In this document: piece by piece, positions 1 through 8,397 of the stretch
How the letters are laid out: each line of letters opens with the position of its first letter
Numbering within the stretch: position 1 is the stretch's first letter
Assembly (NCBI RefSeq): GCF_004354815.1
Contig: NZ_QWJI01000004.1
Span: forward strand, 1-51,318
Direction: 5' to 3'
DNA from: Cardinium endosymbiont of Culicoides punctatus
Lineage (GTDB): Bacteria > Bacteroidota > Bacteroidia > Cytophagales > Amoebophilaceae
DNA length: 51,318 nucleotides
Position numbers and translations under genes: made by a program
The notes under the pieces: model-generated
Database searches by the model: none
What the model was told of the DNA's origin: nothing
Seen by the model: only the letters and a program-made list of their open reading frames with translations

Positions 1-44
1 TGAACCCTTAAAAATTTTTCAGGAAAAGTTATGGCGTAATCCAT
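1..44 (-). CDS. Possible 5' end of a gene leaving the window
   Basis: An ATG at 44-42 opens a frame of 14 codons (MDYAITFPEKFLRV) that runs off the left edge. It follows the small protein at 58-204 in another frame, so it could be the next gene of the partition locus or the continuation of that protein after a frameshift. Too little is visible to name it. Confidence 0.25.
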   Translation of the reverse strand, partial: MDYAITFPEKFLRV

Positions 45-57
45 ATACAGCTTTTAA

Positions 58-204
58 TTAAAAATGCGAAAGTCCTGATTTACCCATATTTGGTCTAGAA
101 GGTCTACCTGCCTTTTTTTTTAGTATCCCATCTTCAGTATGTTCCTGCATCGATATTGATGCTTGTTGTGTATTAATATTTTGGAATGGATTGGATAAAT
201 TCAT
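58..204 (-). CDS. Small basic protein downstream of parA
   Basis: A 48-residue frame with an ATG start begins 13 nt after the parA stop on the same strand. The N-terminal half is polar (Asn/Gln/Ser-rich) and the C-terminal half is basic, with the stretch KKKAGRPSRPN at about residues 29-39, an AT-hook-like KxGRPxxP pattern. Small basic DNA-binding partners often follow parA in plasmid-type partition cassettes, so a ParB-like or accessory role is plausible from position and charge. No fold can be assigned at this length, and it may be a truncated gene whose rest lies to the left in another frame. Confidence 0.45.
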   Translation of the reverse strand: MNLSNPFQNINTQQASISMQEHTEDGILKKKAGRPSRPNMGKSGLSHF

Positions 205-217
205 AATTTATATATAT

Positions 218-754
218 TTAAAATATACCTAATTCACTAACAAGTGATGTAATTTGTATCAATGCTTTACCAGAAATAGGGTCAGATAAAACGCTACTAA
301 AACTCAGTAAATTGGATAATTCTGTTTTTGCCTGTTTTATTTCTGGATAATTCATTTTATATAAGTTCTTTACTTCTTTATAAGTATTATTATATGGCTG
401 TCTTATTTCATTAAATATAAGGATTCCTTTATTAATCATATTTAATCTCTTAAGTTCGTCTGACAATGACCTTAACGCTAATAAATCTGGATACATTAAA
501 TTACATGGTATAAGAACTAGATCTACTTCTTGAATAAGACTTTTTAAATTACCAGAATTATATGGTGGTGTATCATGAATAATAATACGCTTAGAAATTT
601 CCTCATAAGATACTGGCTTATTTCTACCAGTAAAAGATGAAATAACTCGAAGTGTTCCTTGATTATCATGATCGATAATATCTACATCCAATACATCCGA
701 TAAAGATGCTACTAATGTGCTTTTTCCACAACCCCCTTTTGTATTTGCTACTAA
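218..754 (-). pseudogene. parA: ParA-family partition ATPase lacking its start codon
   Basis: ParA/Soj-type deviant Walker ATPase, which in intact form drives plasmid or chromosome segregation. In order: Walker A NTKGGCGKST (about 722-751), Walker A' VDIIDHDNQG, motif B RIIIHDTPP, and VDLVLIPCNLMYPDL. The frame stays open upstream to a TGA at 785-787 but contains no ATG or GTG before the P-loop; the first possible initiator is a TTG at 691, after the P-loop. The bases just upstream (755-769) are the terminal repeat of a mobile element also found at 42743 and 51242. The start codon and first few residues were therefore probably removed by an insertion. About 180 residues remain. Expression would need an unusual start such as ATT, so I call it a decapitated gene. 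Confidence 0.75.
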
Positions 755-834
755 CCCACATTCCGCACCAAATAATGCAATCTTTCAGTTGTTTTTATAA
801 CTGATTACTAATTAATTATAAAATTAATTAGTAA
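755..834. mobile_element. One end of a MITE-like element (copy 1)
   Basis: The 15-mer CCCACATTCCGCACC (755-769) is identical to the ends of the complete element at 42743-42964 and to the end at 51242. Similarity continues for about 60-65 bp of AT-rich DNA (AATGCAA, TTTTTATAA, TGATTACTAAT). No matching right end (GGTGCGGAATGTGGG) lies downstream, so this is a single or truncated end. It abuts the broken parA. Confidence 0.7.
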
Positions 835-1240
835 CACACTTGCATATCCAAAATAAAACTTTGTACAGAATATAGGTTTTGAAATTGACTAATTAGTAAT
901 AATTGTTGCCTTTACTATTGTATGGTAACTTCTTATTTAGTATAATAGAAAAGCATACTTAATCATTCTTTAAGAAATAAGGTAACTCCCCAGGTACCTT
1001 TTTTTATTTTTCGTGACTTCTCAGGTATATCAAAAATTTTTTCTTACTATTGAGTACCATTTGTTAGATATGTTATATGCATGCAAAAGATAAACGGATA
1101 ATCATGTTATCATTTTTTACAGAGGGGTTTAAGGTTAGCTATAAGGCAATAAAAAATAGGCTTATTAAGAGATATCAAACCATTTTTTACAGAGGGAATA
1201 GTTCGCAGAACTTATGCAGTTTACGCTTATACACCAACCA
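785..1240. other. Intergenic region with repeat fragments
   Basis: No gene recognised. It holds the tail of the MITE end, a short inverted sequence (AGGTAACTCCCCAGGTACCT, about 980-999) related to repeats at 4823 and 38148, and two copies of a sequence containing CATTTTTTACAGAGGG (1111-1126 and 1181-1196). The first copy belongs to a longer repeat shared with 4609-4646. Confidence 0.6.
1110..1146 (+). repeat. 37-bp dispersed direct repeat, copy A
   Basis: TCATTTTTTACAGAGGGG followed by TTTAAGGTTAGCTATAAGG. It matches 4609-4646 (copy B) with one inserted base and one mismatch. The pair flanks the minus-strand trio at 1241-4276. A partial third copy lies at 1180-1196. Confidence 0.75.
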
Positions 1241-1681
1241 TCAATAAACTTGTGATTCGAAAAAATAAATTGGCTTATGCTTATTAACATGCGAAAAGAA
1301 AACAGGAATTGACTTTGGAAGTATTTTATATGCCCCTTCCTGAATATCAGGAATTTCATGAAATGAAAATTTAATGTGTTGTTCTTTGTTAATAAGTTTA
1401 CTTAAGTCTTTTGTTACAACGTTAAAAATCATATTAAGCTCTTGATAAGATGTTAAATCGTCTTCCCAATGACACTCTAAACAACCAAAAAAATCTATTA
1501 CAACCACGATTAGTCCAGTTTCTTCAAAAAATTCTCGAACAAGACATTGGTGAAGATTTTCACCAATTTCTAACGTTCCTCCTGGCAAGAAATAAAATAG
1601 CCCTTTTGTATGTTCGCATAGAAGAATCTTCCCATCTGATTCCAATATGCCCCTTACTTTAACAATTTGTTTTCTATTCAT
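1241..1681 (-). CDS. NUDIX hydrolase
   Basis: 146-residue NUDIX-family pyrophosphohydrolase. The NUDIX box (GX5EX7REUXEEXGU) is complete: G35, E41, R49-E50, E53-E54 and G56-L57, so metal-dependent cleavage of a nucleoside diphosphate linked to another moiety is expected. The substrate cannot be read from the box; the length and the QELNMIF segment fit the broad MutT/ADP-ribose-type group. The ATG overlaps the 3' end of the upstream secreted-protein gene by 8 nt, so it is the last gene of a three-gene transcript with a glycosyltransferase, which may point to a sugar-nucleotide substrate. That last point is inference. Confidence 0.85.
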   Translation of the reverse strand: MNRKQIVKVRGILESDGKILLCEHTKGLFYFLPGGTLEIGENLHQCLVREFFEETGLIVVVIDFFGCLECHWEDDLTSYQELNMIFNVVTKDLSKLINKEQHIKFSFHEIPDIQEGAYKILPKSIPVFFSHVNKHKPIYFFESQVY

Positions 1682-2723
1682 TGAAAAAATCTAATTTAAA
1701 TTTACCTAAAGTTGTGTAAGATTCTTTATAATCCTTATAATAGATTAAATTGATATCATCATTCAAATGAAGTGATTTTTCCTTAAAAATGTTTAAAGTT
1801 TGTAGATAGTGTTCTAGCTGAGGAATATAATGTCCACTATTAAGAGAAAGTTGTATAACCTCTCCATCTTTTACCCATAGGCTACCACTTCCAAGGATAG
1901 GTTTGTAGTGACTTAAGGAAGTATGTCTTATTTTGCTTGATGCAATACAAGCAAAAATTCTTAGATTGCAAGTAATTATAAATATAAGTTCTTTATCTAA
2001 ATTGGGTTGATGTACTCGAGACCCATTTGCATGGTATAACTTATTATCTTTTATAAAGATTTCATATTTATTTAATTCACTTTTACTAATTAATTCAATA
2101 GTTGGATAAAAACGAGATACATTTTTATTTTCTAACCAAATAAAAAAATCAGGAATTTCATTATTAGGATTTTCTTTTTTCCAAACTTTAAAATAAGTCA
2201 TCAAGCGCCGGTGACAAGGATCAACAGCCTCTAAAAAAAACTCACCCCAAATTTCTAAAGTTTTATGATCAAACTTTTTTTTATTATTCAAAACCAATGG
2301 AGTATATATGCATGATAGTTCAGGAGGTGTAAGAATTTTCTTTTTTAGATGATCTATACCTTGTGTTTTAAGGAACATAAGTTCTTTTAAATAATTTTTC
2401 TTTTTACTACATATATCCGATAAAACTTTTAAAATTTCTTTTATTTTTTCATCAGACATGTTGTCTTCTACTTTTAAAAGCTCTAAGTTAATTACTTCAA
2501 GCAATTTTATCCTTTTTAAGATAAATTTTTCTGATTCTTTCGGTAAAGAATGGTAATATTGTATTAACCTGTTAACCTTTTCTAATGATGTATCATAACT
2601 ATAAAGAATTTCTTCTAAGTTTTCTTCAGGAAGGTCTATCCAGCTAATTTCTTGTTGACTTCTTACATCAACCAAAAATAAAAAAAATAATATAAATGAG
2701 TAGATATATATCTTATATTTCAT
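1674..2723 (-). CDS. Secreted protein of unknown function with C-terminal SGHY motif
   Basis: 349 residues with a Sec-type signal peptide (hydrophobic residues 6-18, probable cleavage after RSQ or nearby) and no lipobox. Residues 30-130 are Lys/Glu-rich and helical, followed by a mixed domain. Near the C-terminus is H267-T-S-L, then G278-S-G-S-L-W-V-K-D-G, then S296-G-H-Y-x-P. I associate a pattern of this kind (H-S-x-x then VKDG then SGHY-x-P) with secreted effector or toxin-like proteins, but this is recollection, not a family assignment. It overlaps the upstream glycosyltransferase by 4 nt and the NUDIX gene by 8 nt, so the three are translationally coupled. Function unknown. Confidence 0.7.
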   Translation of the reverse strand: MKYKIYIYSFILFFLFLVDVRSQQEISWIDLPEENLEEILYSYDTSLEKVNRLIQYYHSLPKESEKFILKRIKLLEVINLELLKVEDNMSDEKIKEILKVLSDICSKKKNYLKELMFLKTQGIDHLKKKILTPPELSCIYTPLVLNNKKKFDHKTLEIWGEFFLEAVDPCHRRLMTYFKVWKKENPNNEIPDFFIWLENKNVSRFYPTIELISKSELNKYEIFIKDNKLYHANGSRVHQPNLDKELIFIITCNLRIFACIASSKIRHTSLSHYKPILGSGSLWVKDGEVIQLSLNSGHYIPQLEHYLQTLNIFKEKSLHLNDDINLIYYKDYKESYTTLGKFKLDFFNE

Positions 2724-4276
2724 TTTCTTGAGTCTGATATATAATGGCCTTTTAAAATATTATCACTATGTCTATTTTCAGAAATCCACACTGGTTTGAT
2801 GTTTTTTGTAGTTGATACGTTTGTTTTTATACCAGAAACAGCATGGCTTATTGCTTTTTCAAGTGTTTTAGAAATTTTTTCCCAAGATAAGTATTCATAG
2901 ATAAGTTGATGATTTAATAAGCCAATTTGCTTAGCGCGCGAACCATCGTGTAAAATATCATTAATTTTTTCTGCTATTTTTTGTGGATCTAACTGAACAA
3001 GATCTAGCGATGTTATGTCTTCATAGCCAGTATGGCAGATAGGAGTTAAAACAACCGGTAATCCCAACGCACAATAGTTAGATATTTTAACATTCATTCC
3101 ACATCCACTATCAACACAACATGTTCCAATAGTAAATGAACCTAACTCACGAATGTAATCCGATTCGTCTCTTATTTCTCCAGTAAATTTAATATCTTTC
3201 CTGTGAGAATAACTGTTATATAATTCACTAGAAACCATACCAATTATTTTTAATTTTGCATCAGGATGTTCCTTTTGAACAAGAGGAAGAACTTTTTCTA
3301 TTAAGTAAATGGTTGCTCGATGATTTGGTTCATAAAACTGATTACCGACTAACCCTATAATCTTTTCATTTAGGTTTGGTCCCGTGTAGCTTAGGCTTCG
3401 ATCTACTCCAATAGGTGTTACAAATATTTTTTCGCTTGGAATACCATGCTTTTTGATCCTTTTATCTCGATCAACAGACGTCAGGGTCATAACTGAGTCT
3501 GCTAAATGTCCAGCAACGTAGTGTGTGTAATCAAGCAAAGTATTTTCTTGTTTATTATTTTTATTAAGAGTTTCCATTAATTCATCTTCAATATCATGCA
3601 GAACAAGAACTGAAGGGAGACCTGTTTTATTTTTTAATGGTACTCCAAGTTTGAGAAATGTTTGCGGAATTTCAAATTGCATAGCATCAAGGTTTTCTTT
3701 TGTTACCAGATTAGTCATAAAATCCTTGTTATAAAACAAATTCTCATCTAAAATGTGAATTCTAATTCTCGGTATATACAATTTTTCTATCTCCTTAATA
3801 CTAGTAAAATTTCTATTACAAATAAAGAATACATAAGTATGACCTTTATTAATCATTTCTCTCGAAAGAGAAAATACTTTATATAGTAAACCGGTTGTAG
3901 GAATACTCGAGATAGCTGAATCTAAAATAAGACCTATTTTATAAGATGATTTTACTTCAATGTTGTTTTCAATTATTTCTCCATTTGAAAAATCGTAACC
4001 GTAGATCTTATTGTCATATGGAATGTTGAAAATTATAGGGAATGATACCGTAGCATGTAAACAGATCGAAGTTCCCATATACATTAATACTAGATACATC
4101 ATAAAAAATACTCGACGTGCAACGCGAAACCTTGAATTCTTTTCCATATAAAAGAGAATTTTGATTTTTTTAATTTGATAATTACAAAAAAGCTTTACAT
4201 CTTTACCATAGTGGGTACCTAATACCAATGTTATTGCTAAAAATGCGACTATAATAGCCAAGTCCATATGTATCAT
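2720..4276 (-). CDS. Membrane-anchored GT4-type glycosyltransferase
   Basis: 518 residues. Two hydrophobic segments come first (about 5-22 and 55-80), then a GT-B fold. The acceptor-side half begins at IGLILDSAISSIPTTG, and the donor-binding half contains the signature KLKIIGM, FTGEIRDESDYI and CCVDSGCGMNVKISNYCALGLPVV. In retaining GT4 enzymes this last segment normally carries an E-x7-E pair, and here the first Glu position is not obvious. It probably transfers an activated sugar at the inner face of the membrane to a glycan or lipid. First gene of the trio with 2723 and 1681 (ATGA overlap). Acceptor and donor are not predictable. Confidence 0.8.
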   Translation of the reverse strand: MIHMDLAIIVAFLAITLVLGTHYGKDVKLFCNYQIKKIKILFYMEKNSRFRVARRVFFMMYLVLMYMGTSICLHATVSFPIIFNIPYDNKIYGYDFSNGEIIENNIEVKSSYKIGLILDSAISSIPTTGLLYKVFSLSREMINKGHTYVFFICNRNFTSIKEIEKLYIPRIRIHILDENLFYNKDFMTNLVTKENLDAMQFEIPQTFLKLGVPLKNKTGLPSVLVLHDIEDELMETLNKNNKQENTLLDYTHYVAGHLADSVMTLTSVDRDKRIKKHGIPSEKIFVTPIGVDRSLSYTGPNLNEKIIGLVGNQFYEPNHRATIYLIEKVLPLVQKEHPDAKLKIIGMVSSELYNSYSHRKDIKFTGEIRDESDYIRELGSFTIGTCCVDSGCGMNVKISNYCALGLPVVLTPICHTGYEDITSLDLVQLDPQKIAEKINDILHDGSRAKQIGLLNHQLIYEYLSWEKISKTLEKAISHAVSGIKTNVSTTKNIKPVWISENRHSDNILKGHYISDSRK

Positions 4277-4316
4277 AATCTATTTTGTTTGTATAGAATT
4301 ATTTGTAGGCCACTGC

Positions 4317-4372
4317 AAAGCCTTAAGCTTCGCTTATTGCATGCGTATGCACCTCAATAAGCATGTGGCTTT
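4317..4372. repeat. Long hairpin
   Basis: Outer arms AAAGCC (4317-4322) and GGCTTT (4367-4372), inner perfect 8-bp arms GCTTATTG (4332-4339) and CAATAAGC (4355-4362), with a further GCAT/ATGC pairing at the tip. It lies just upstream of the glycosyltransferase gene. No U-run follows, so a classical terminator is unlikely. Could be a structured leader or an element end. Confidence 0.45.
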
Positions 4373-4608
4373 ACTCTTCTAGTGATTAGTGATTGTTTAT
4401 TATATACTTTTGTGTCAAAAAACCAGTTTGTGCAGGTCATTCTCGCGCAAAGATGTAAACTTATAAGTTATCCATCCCCAACAGCTCCAATGCATATATA
4501 TTGCCACTTGCTGTATGCCAAAAGGTGACTCATAAGAAGGGGGCTATTGTGGCTACTTGCACCATGCAAAGTTACATGCATATGTAGCATATATGCAAAT
4601 AATTGTCA

Positions 4609-4646
4609 TCATTTTTTAACACAGGGGTTTAAGGTTAGCTATAAGG
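4609..4646 (+). repeat. 37-bp dispersed direct repeat, copy B
   Basis: TCATTTTTTAACACAGGGG then TTTAAGGTTAGCTATAAGG, same orientation as 1110-1146. Both copies are preceded by ATGCAAA within about 25 bp. Confidence 0.75.
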
Positions 4647-4822
4647 GAGGCTTCTGAATAGATTGTGTAAATATAAAAAATTCATTTAAAATCTACCATC
4701 AAATTTAATCATAAAATGAGCGATGGCGCTATTCCAATTAAGAATTGGCATGGTCCATTTTCTAGTCATATAAGTAACAGCTAAATATAATATGTTAAAA
4801 ACAGCATTATCATTAGGGAAGG

Positions 4823-4855
4823 AACTCCCCAATTACCCTATGTTTTGTATAAAAA
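4823..4855 (+). repeat. 33-bp dispersed intergenic repeat, copy A
   Basis: AACTCCCCAATTACCCTATG followed by TTTTGTATAAAAAG. It closely matches 38148-38181 in the same orientation, and a shorter related piece lies at 983-1000. Probably an old element end or conserved non-coding motif. Confidence 0.55.
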
Positions 4856-4913
4856 GAAATTAGATTAATCTATTTTTTGTTAATAATCAATATATAAAAA
4901 CCAACCCAGTCAG

Positions 4914-6710
4914 TTACCTTTTTGTATAAAAATCATGTAACTGTTTCGCTTTTGCTGTTCCAATTATTGTAGCCAGCTTATCAAGTGAACATGCTTGAAT
5001 AGCCTCATGTGTACCAAACTTCTGTAGCAATTTATCCATCGTTTTAGGCCCAATTCCAGAAATGTCTTCCCAATTGTTATGCAATGCTGCTTTACTACGC
5101 TTGGCCCTATGGAATTCAATAGCAAAACGGTGCGCTTCATCCCTTAATCGCTGTAGTAATTTTAATGATGGAGATTGTTTGTTTAAATGCAATGGTAGTG
5201 TATCGTTAGGAAAGTAGATTTCTTCTAGTCTTTTGGCAATACTGATAATCGCTACTTTACCATAAATACCAACTTCTTGTAATGCAAGTATGGCAGCGTT
5301 CAGTTGGCCTTTGCCTCCGTCTATTACAATTAAATGAGGCAATGGGATTTGCTCCTTTACTAGCGTAGTATAGCGCCTTTTTACTACTTCATGCATAGAT
5401 GCGAAATCATTAGGTCCTTCTACTGTTTTTATGTTATAGTGTCGGTAATCTTTTTTAGAGGGATTACCATTCTTAAAGCAAACCATAGCAGCAACGGGAT
5501 GATGCCCTTGGATGTTGGAATTATCAAAGCATTCTATAGCGTAGGGTAGCTCTTTTAGCTTTAGATCTTGTTGTAATCGTAAGAGTGTTAGATTTGGCCT
5601 CTCTTGATAGTTAGATTTTTTATGTAAAAAATCTTTTTTGCACAAAAGTGCGTTTTGTAACGCTAATTCTACCAATTTCCGCTTGTCCCCTATTTTAGGC
5701 ATTGTTATGGAAAATGGTTCCATCGTTAATTCAACTGGAATATTAACCAATACTTCATGGGCTACGCTATTACTACAAGAACGGAGCTCGCAAATTATTA
5801 ATGGCAGTAAGTCTGATACCTCCTCTTCCAACTTTTTAGTAACTACACGATGTTGGGTAAAAGAAATAGCTCCATTTTTAATGTATAGATAGCCTATAAA
5901 AGCATAGTCCTGATCTGAAATAATGGCTACAACATCTAAATCCCCAGCCATGGGATTGATAATCAATGATTTTGATTGATACTGATCCAGTATATCTAAA
6001 TGCTCTTTGAATTGTTGTGCTTGTTTATATTCAAGGAGGTTGGCTGCTGCTAACATTTTTTCTTTAAATACTTTCTTTACGGAAGTAAAATTATTTTTGA
6101 GTAGCTCTTCTATCTGATCCATTTCTTTTTGATAAGATCCCTCATCTTGAAAAGATTGACAAGGGCCTTTACAGTGTCCTAAATGATAATCTAAACAAAC
6201 CTTAAATTTATTCTTTGCTATATTACTTTCGGAAAGATTATAGTTACAGGTACGAAAAGAGAAAAGCTTTTTAATGGTTTCTAGTGTTTGTTTTATGGTA
6301 TAACTGCTCGTAAAAGGACCATAATACTTACCTAAGGAAGGTGTAGTTTTGCGTGTAATAATTAATTTGGGAAATCTGTCATTGGTAATGCATAAATAGG
6401 GGTATGTTTTACCATCTTTTAGTAAAATATTATACCGTGGTTGCAGCTCTTTTATCAGGTTATTCTCTAATAGCAATGCTTCATAATCAGAATTTACAAC
6501 AGTATATCCAATAGATGCAATGTGCGTGATCATACGCTGTGTTTTAAGGTTATGTACTTTGCTAGAAGTGAAATAATTACTTACTCTTTTTTTTATATTT
6601 TTAGCTTTACCTACATAAATAACATCTCCTTTTTTATTATGAAACTTATAGATGCCAGGTAGCGCAGGCAGGTGTTGTATATTATTTGGCGTATAAAGTA
6701 GCGTTTCCAT
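4914..6710 (-). CDS. uvrC: Excinuclease ABC subunit C
   Basis: 598 residues, close to the usual ~600. UvrC makes both incisions around a lesion in nucleotide excision repair, working with UvrA and UvrB. Visible parts: N-terminal GIY-YIG nuclease (GIY at 19-21, YVG at 32-34), four cysteines in the segment CNYN...CLDYHLGHCKGPC as in the UvrC iron-sulphur cluster, a UvrB-interaction region around 200-240, the RNase H-like 5' nuclease with VIDGGKGQL near 470, and C-terminal helix-hairpin-helix repeats (ISGIGPKTMDKLL). Appears intact. It is followed downstream by a long gene-free stretch and lies 173 bp after asnS on the same strand. Confidence 0.97.
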   Translation of the reverse strand: METLLYTPNNIQHLPALPGIYKFHNKKGDVIYVGKAKNIKKRVSNYFTSSKVHNLKTQRMITHIASIGYTVVNSDYEALLLENNLIKELQPRYNILLKDGKTYPYLCITNDRFPKLIITRKTTPSLGKYYGPFTSSYTIKQTLETIKKLFSFRTCNYNLSESNIAKNKFKVCLDYHLGHCKGPCQSFQDEGSYQKEMDQIEELLKNNFTSVKKVFKEKMLAAANLLEYKQAQQFKEHLDILDQYQSKSLIINPMAGDLDVVAIISDQDYAFIGYLYIKNGAISFTQHRVVTKKLEEEVSDLLPLIICELRSCSNSVAHEVLVNIPVELTMEPFSITMPKIGDKRKLVELALQNALLCKKDFLHKKSNYQERPNLTLLRLQQDLKLKELPYAIECFDNSNIQGHHPVAAMVCFKNGNPSKKDYRHYNIKTVEGPNDFASMHEVVKRRYTTLVKEQIPLPHLIVIDGGKGQLNAAILALQEVGIYGKVAIISIAKRLEEIYFPNDTLPLHLNKQSPSLKLLQRLRDEAHRFAIEFHRAKRSKAALHNNWEDISGIGPKTMDKLLQKFGTHEAIQACSLDKLATIIGTAKAKQLHDFYTKR

Positions 6711-6883
6711 AAAAAAACAAAAGCTACAAAAATGTCAATTAAAATCTTGCATGATAAGATACAAAATTTAAAAAAAAACAGGTGATGGTCTAAATGATAT
6801 AGTGCTACATTTCCCCATCCAGATTAATTGTTTTATATTGAAAATGAATACTGTATAATTAATCCGCTGCCCTATTTTTTTCT

Positions 6884-8302
6884 CTAACAAGCTACATGTC
6901 CTGGTGTACGTGGGAATGGGATTACGTCACGTATATTTTCCATCCCTGTTACAAACAATATCAAACGTTCAAATCCTAACCCAAATCCACTATGTGGTAT
7001 AGTCCCAAAACGTCTTGTATCTAGGTACCAATTTAAATCTTCTAATGGAACGTTTATACGTTGCATAGCTTCTATCAAATAGTCCATACGTTCTTCTCTT
7101 TGGGAACCGCCAATAATTTCTCCCACGCCAGGGAAAAGCACATCCATAGCTGCTACTGTATTTCCATCATCATTTTGGCGCATGTAAAATGCCTTGATTT
7201 CTCGTGGATAGTTGATAACGACAACAGGTTTTTTAAAATGATGCTCTACCAGATAACGCTCATGCTCTGATTGTAAATCTATGCCCCAATGTGTAATAGG
7301 ATATGCAAATGTCCCATTTTTATTTGGCGGTGCATCCATTAAAATAGCAATCGCTTCTGTATAGCTAACACGCGCAAATGGCTGCTCTAACACAAAATTT
7401 AGCCGTTCTAATAAAGGCATTTGTTGTTTTGTATCCGTTTTATGAAGCGATCGTTGCTGCAGATAGGTAAGCTCTTCTTGGCAGTTTTTAAGTACATATT
7501 CCAGTAGAAATTTCAAGAAATCTTCTGCAAGTGTAATATTATCTTGTAATTCATTAAATGCTACTTCTGGTTCAACCATCCAAAACTCTGCTAAGTGTCT
7601 AGCTGTATTGGAATTTTCAGCCCTAAATGTAGGTCCAAAAGTATAGACTGACCCCAATCCCATAGCAGCTGCTTCTGCAGCAAGTTGTCCAGAAACAGTT
7701 AAGTTGGTAGACGTTTTAAAGAAGTCTTCTTTATAATTAACACTACCATCTGGGTTCTTAGGTAGGTTCAGAAGGTCTAAATTGGTTACACGGAACATTT
7801 CTCCTGCTCCTTCAGCATCAGCCGCCGTAATGATCGGCGTATGGAGATAGAAAAAGCCACGTTGATGGAAAAAATTATGAATGGCATAACTTACAGCATG
7901 TCGTATTCGGAATACGGCACCAAAAGTATTGGTGCGAAAACGCAAATGCGACCATTCTCTTAAAAATTCCAAAGAGTGCGCTTTGGGTTGTATAGGATAA
8001 TCAGGTGCACTACCCAATAAAGTTAGTTCAGTGGCTTGCAACTCTATGGATTGAGCTTGTCCTTGTGAGGTAACTAGGTTTCCTGAAATGGCAATGCTAG
8101 CACCTGTGCCCAGTTCTGTTAGTAATTCCTCTGAAATTTGAGATGGGTCTATAACAGCTTGTAAATTCCCTTGACAAGAACCATCATTTATAGAAAGAAA
8201 AACAACCTGTTTGCTAACGCGTTTGGTACGAATCCACCCTTTTATCTCTACATGAGTGCCCACTGTTCCGGACTGTAAAAGCTCTTTAATTTTGTTAGCC
8301 AA
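6884..8302 (-). CDS. asnS: Asparaginyl-tRNA synthetase
   Basis: 472 residues, class IIb aminoacyl-tRNA synthetase that charges tRNA-Asn. An N-terminal OB-fold anticodon-binding domain (about 1-110, starting VEIKGWIRTKR) precedes the catalytic core, with class II motif 2 FRAENSNTARHLAEFWMVEPE and motif 3 GFGLGFERLILF near the end. Ends PFPRTPG plus a few residues, as usual for AsnS and not AspS. Divergent from rpoN with a 95-bp shared upstream region. Confidence 0.97.
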   Translation of the reverse strand: MANKIKELLQSGTVGTHVEIKGWIRTKRVSKQVVFLSINDGSCQGNLQAVIDPSQISEELLTELGTGASIAISGNLVTSQGQAQSIELQATELTLLGSAPDYPIQPKAHSLEFLREWSHLRFRTNTFGAVFRIRHAVSYAIHNFFHQRGFFYLHTPIITAADAEGAGEMFRVTNLDLLNLPKNPDGSVNYKEDFFKTSTNLTVSGQLAAEAAAMGLGSVYTFGPTFRAENSNTARHLAEFWMVEPEVAFNELQDNITLAEDFLKFLLEYVLKNCQEELTYLQQRSLHKTDTKQQMPLLERLNFVLEQPFARVSYTEAIAILMDAPPNKNGTFAYPITHWGIDLQSEHERYLVEHHFKKPVVVINYPREIKAFYMRQNDDGNTVAAMDVLFPGVGEIIGGSQREERMDYLIEAMQRINVPLEDLNWYLDTRRFGTIPHSGFGLGFERLILFVTGMENIRDVIPFPRTPGHVAC

Positions 8303-8397
8303 TGTGTTATTTTTTTTAAATATTGCTTTTTGATTAAATTCAAATCAACCTAATGGATAAATCTATAAATAGTTTTTTTTTAATCCAATAATCCTAG

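Larger units (their letters stand above)
4277..4913. other. Intergenic region with hairpin and repeats
   Basis: No gene recognised in about 640 bp. It contains a long hairpin (4317-4372), copy B of the 37-bp repeat (4609-4646) and copy A of a 33-bp dispersed repeat (4823-4855). The rest is AT-rich with no frame resembling a protein. Confidence 0.6.

Noticed and set aside
1165-1359. 64-residue minus-strand frame overlapping the NUDIX gene
   Set aside because: Out of frame with a clear NUDIX protein and without protein-like features.
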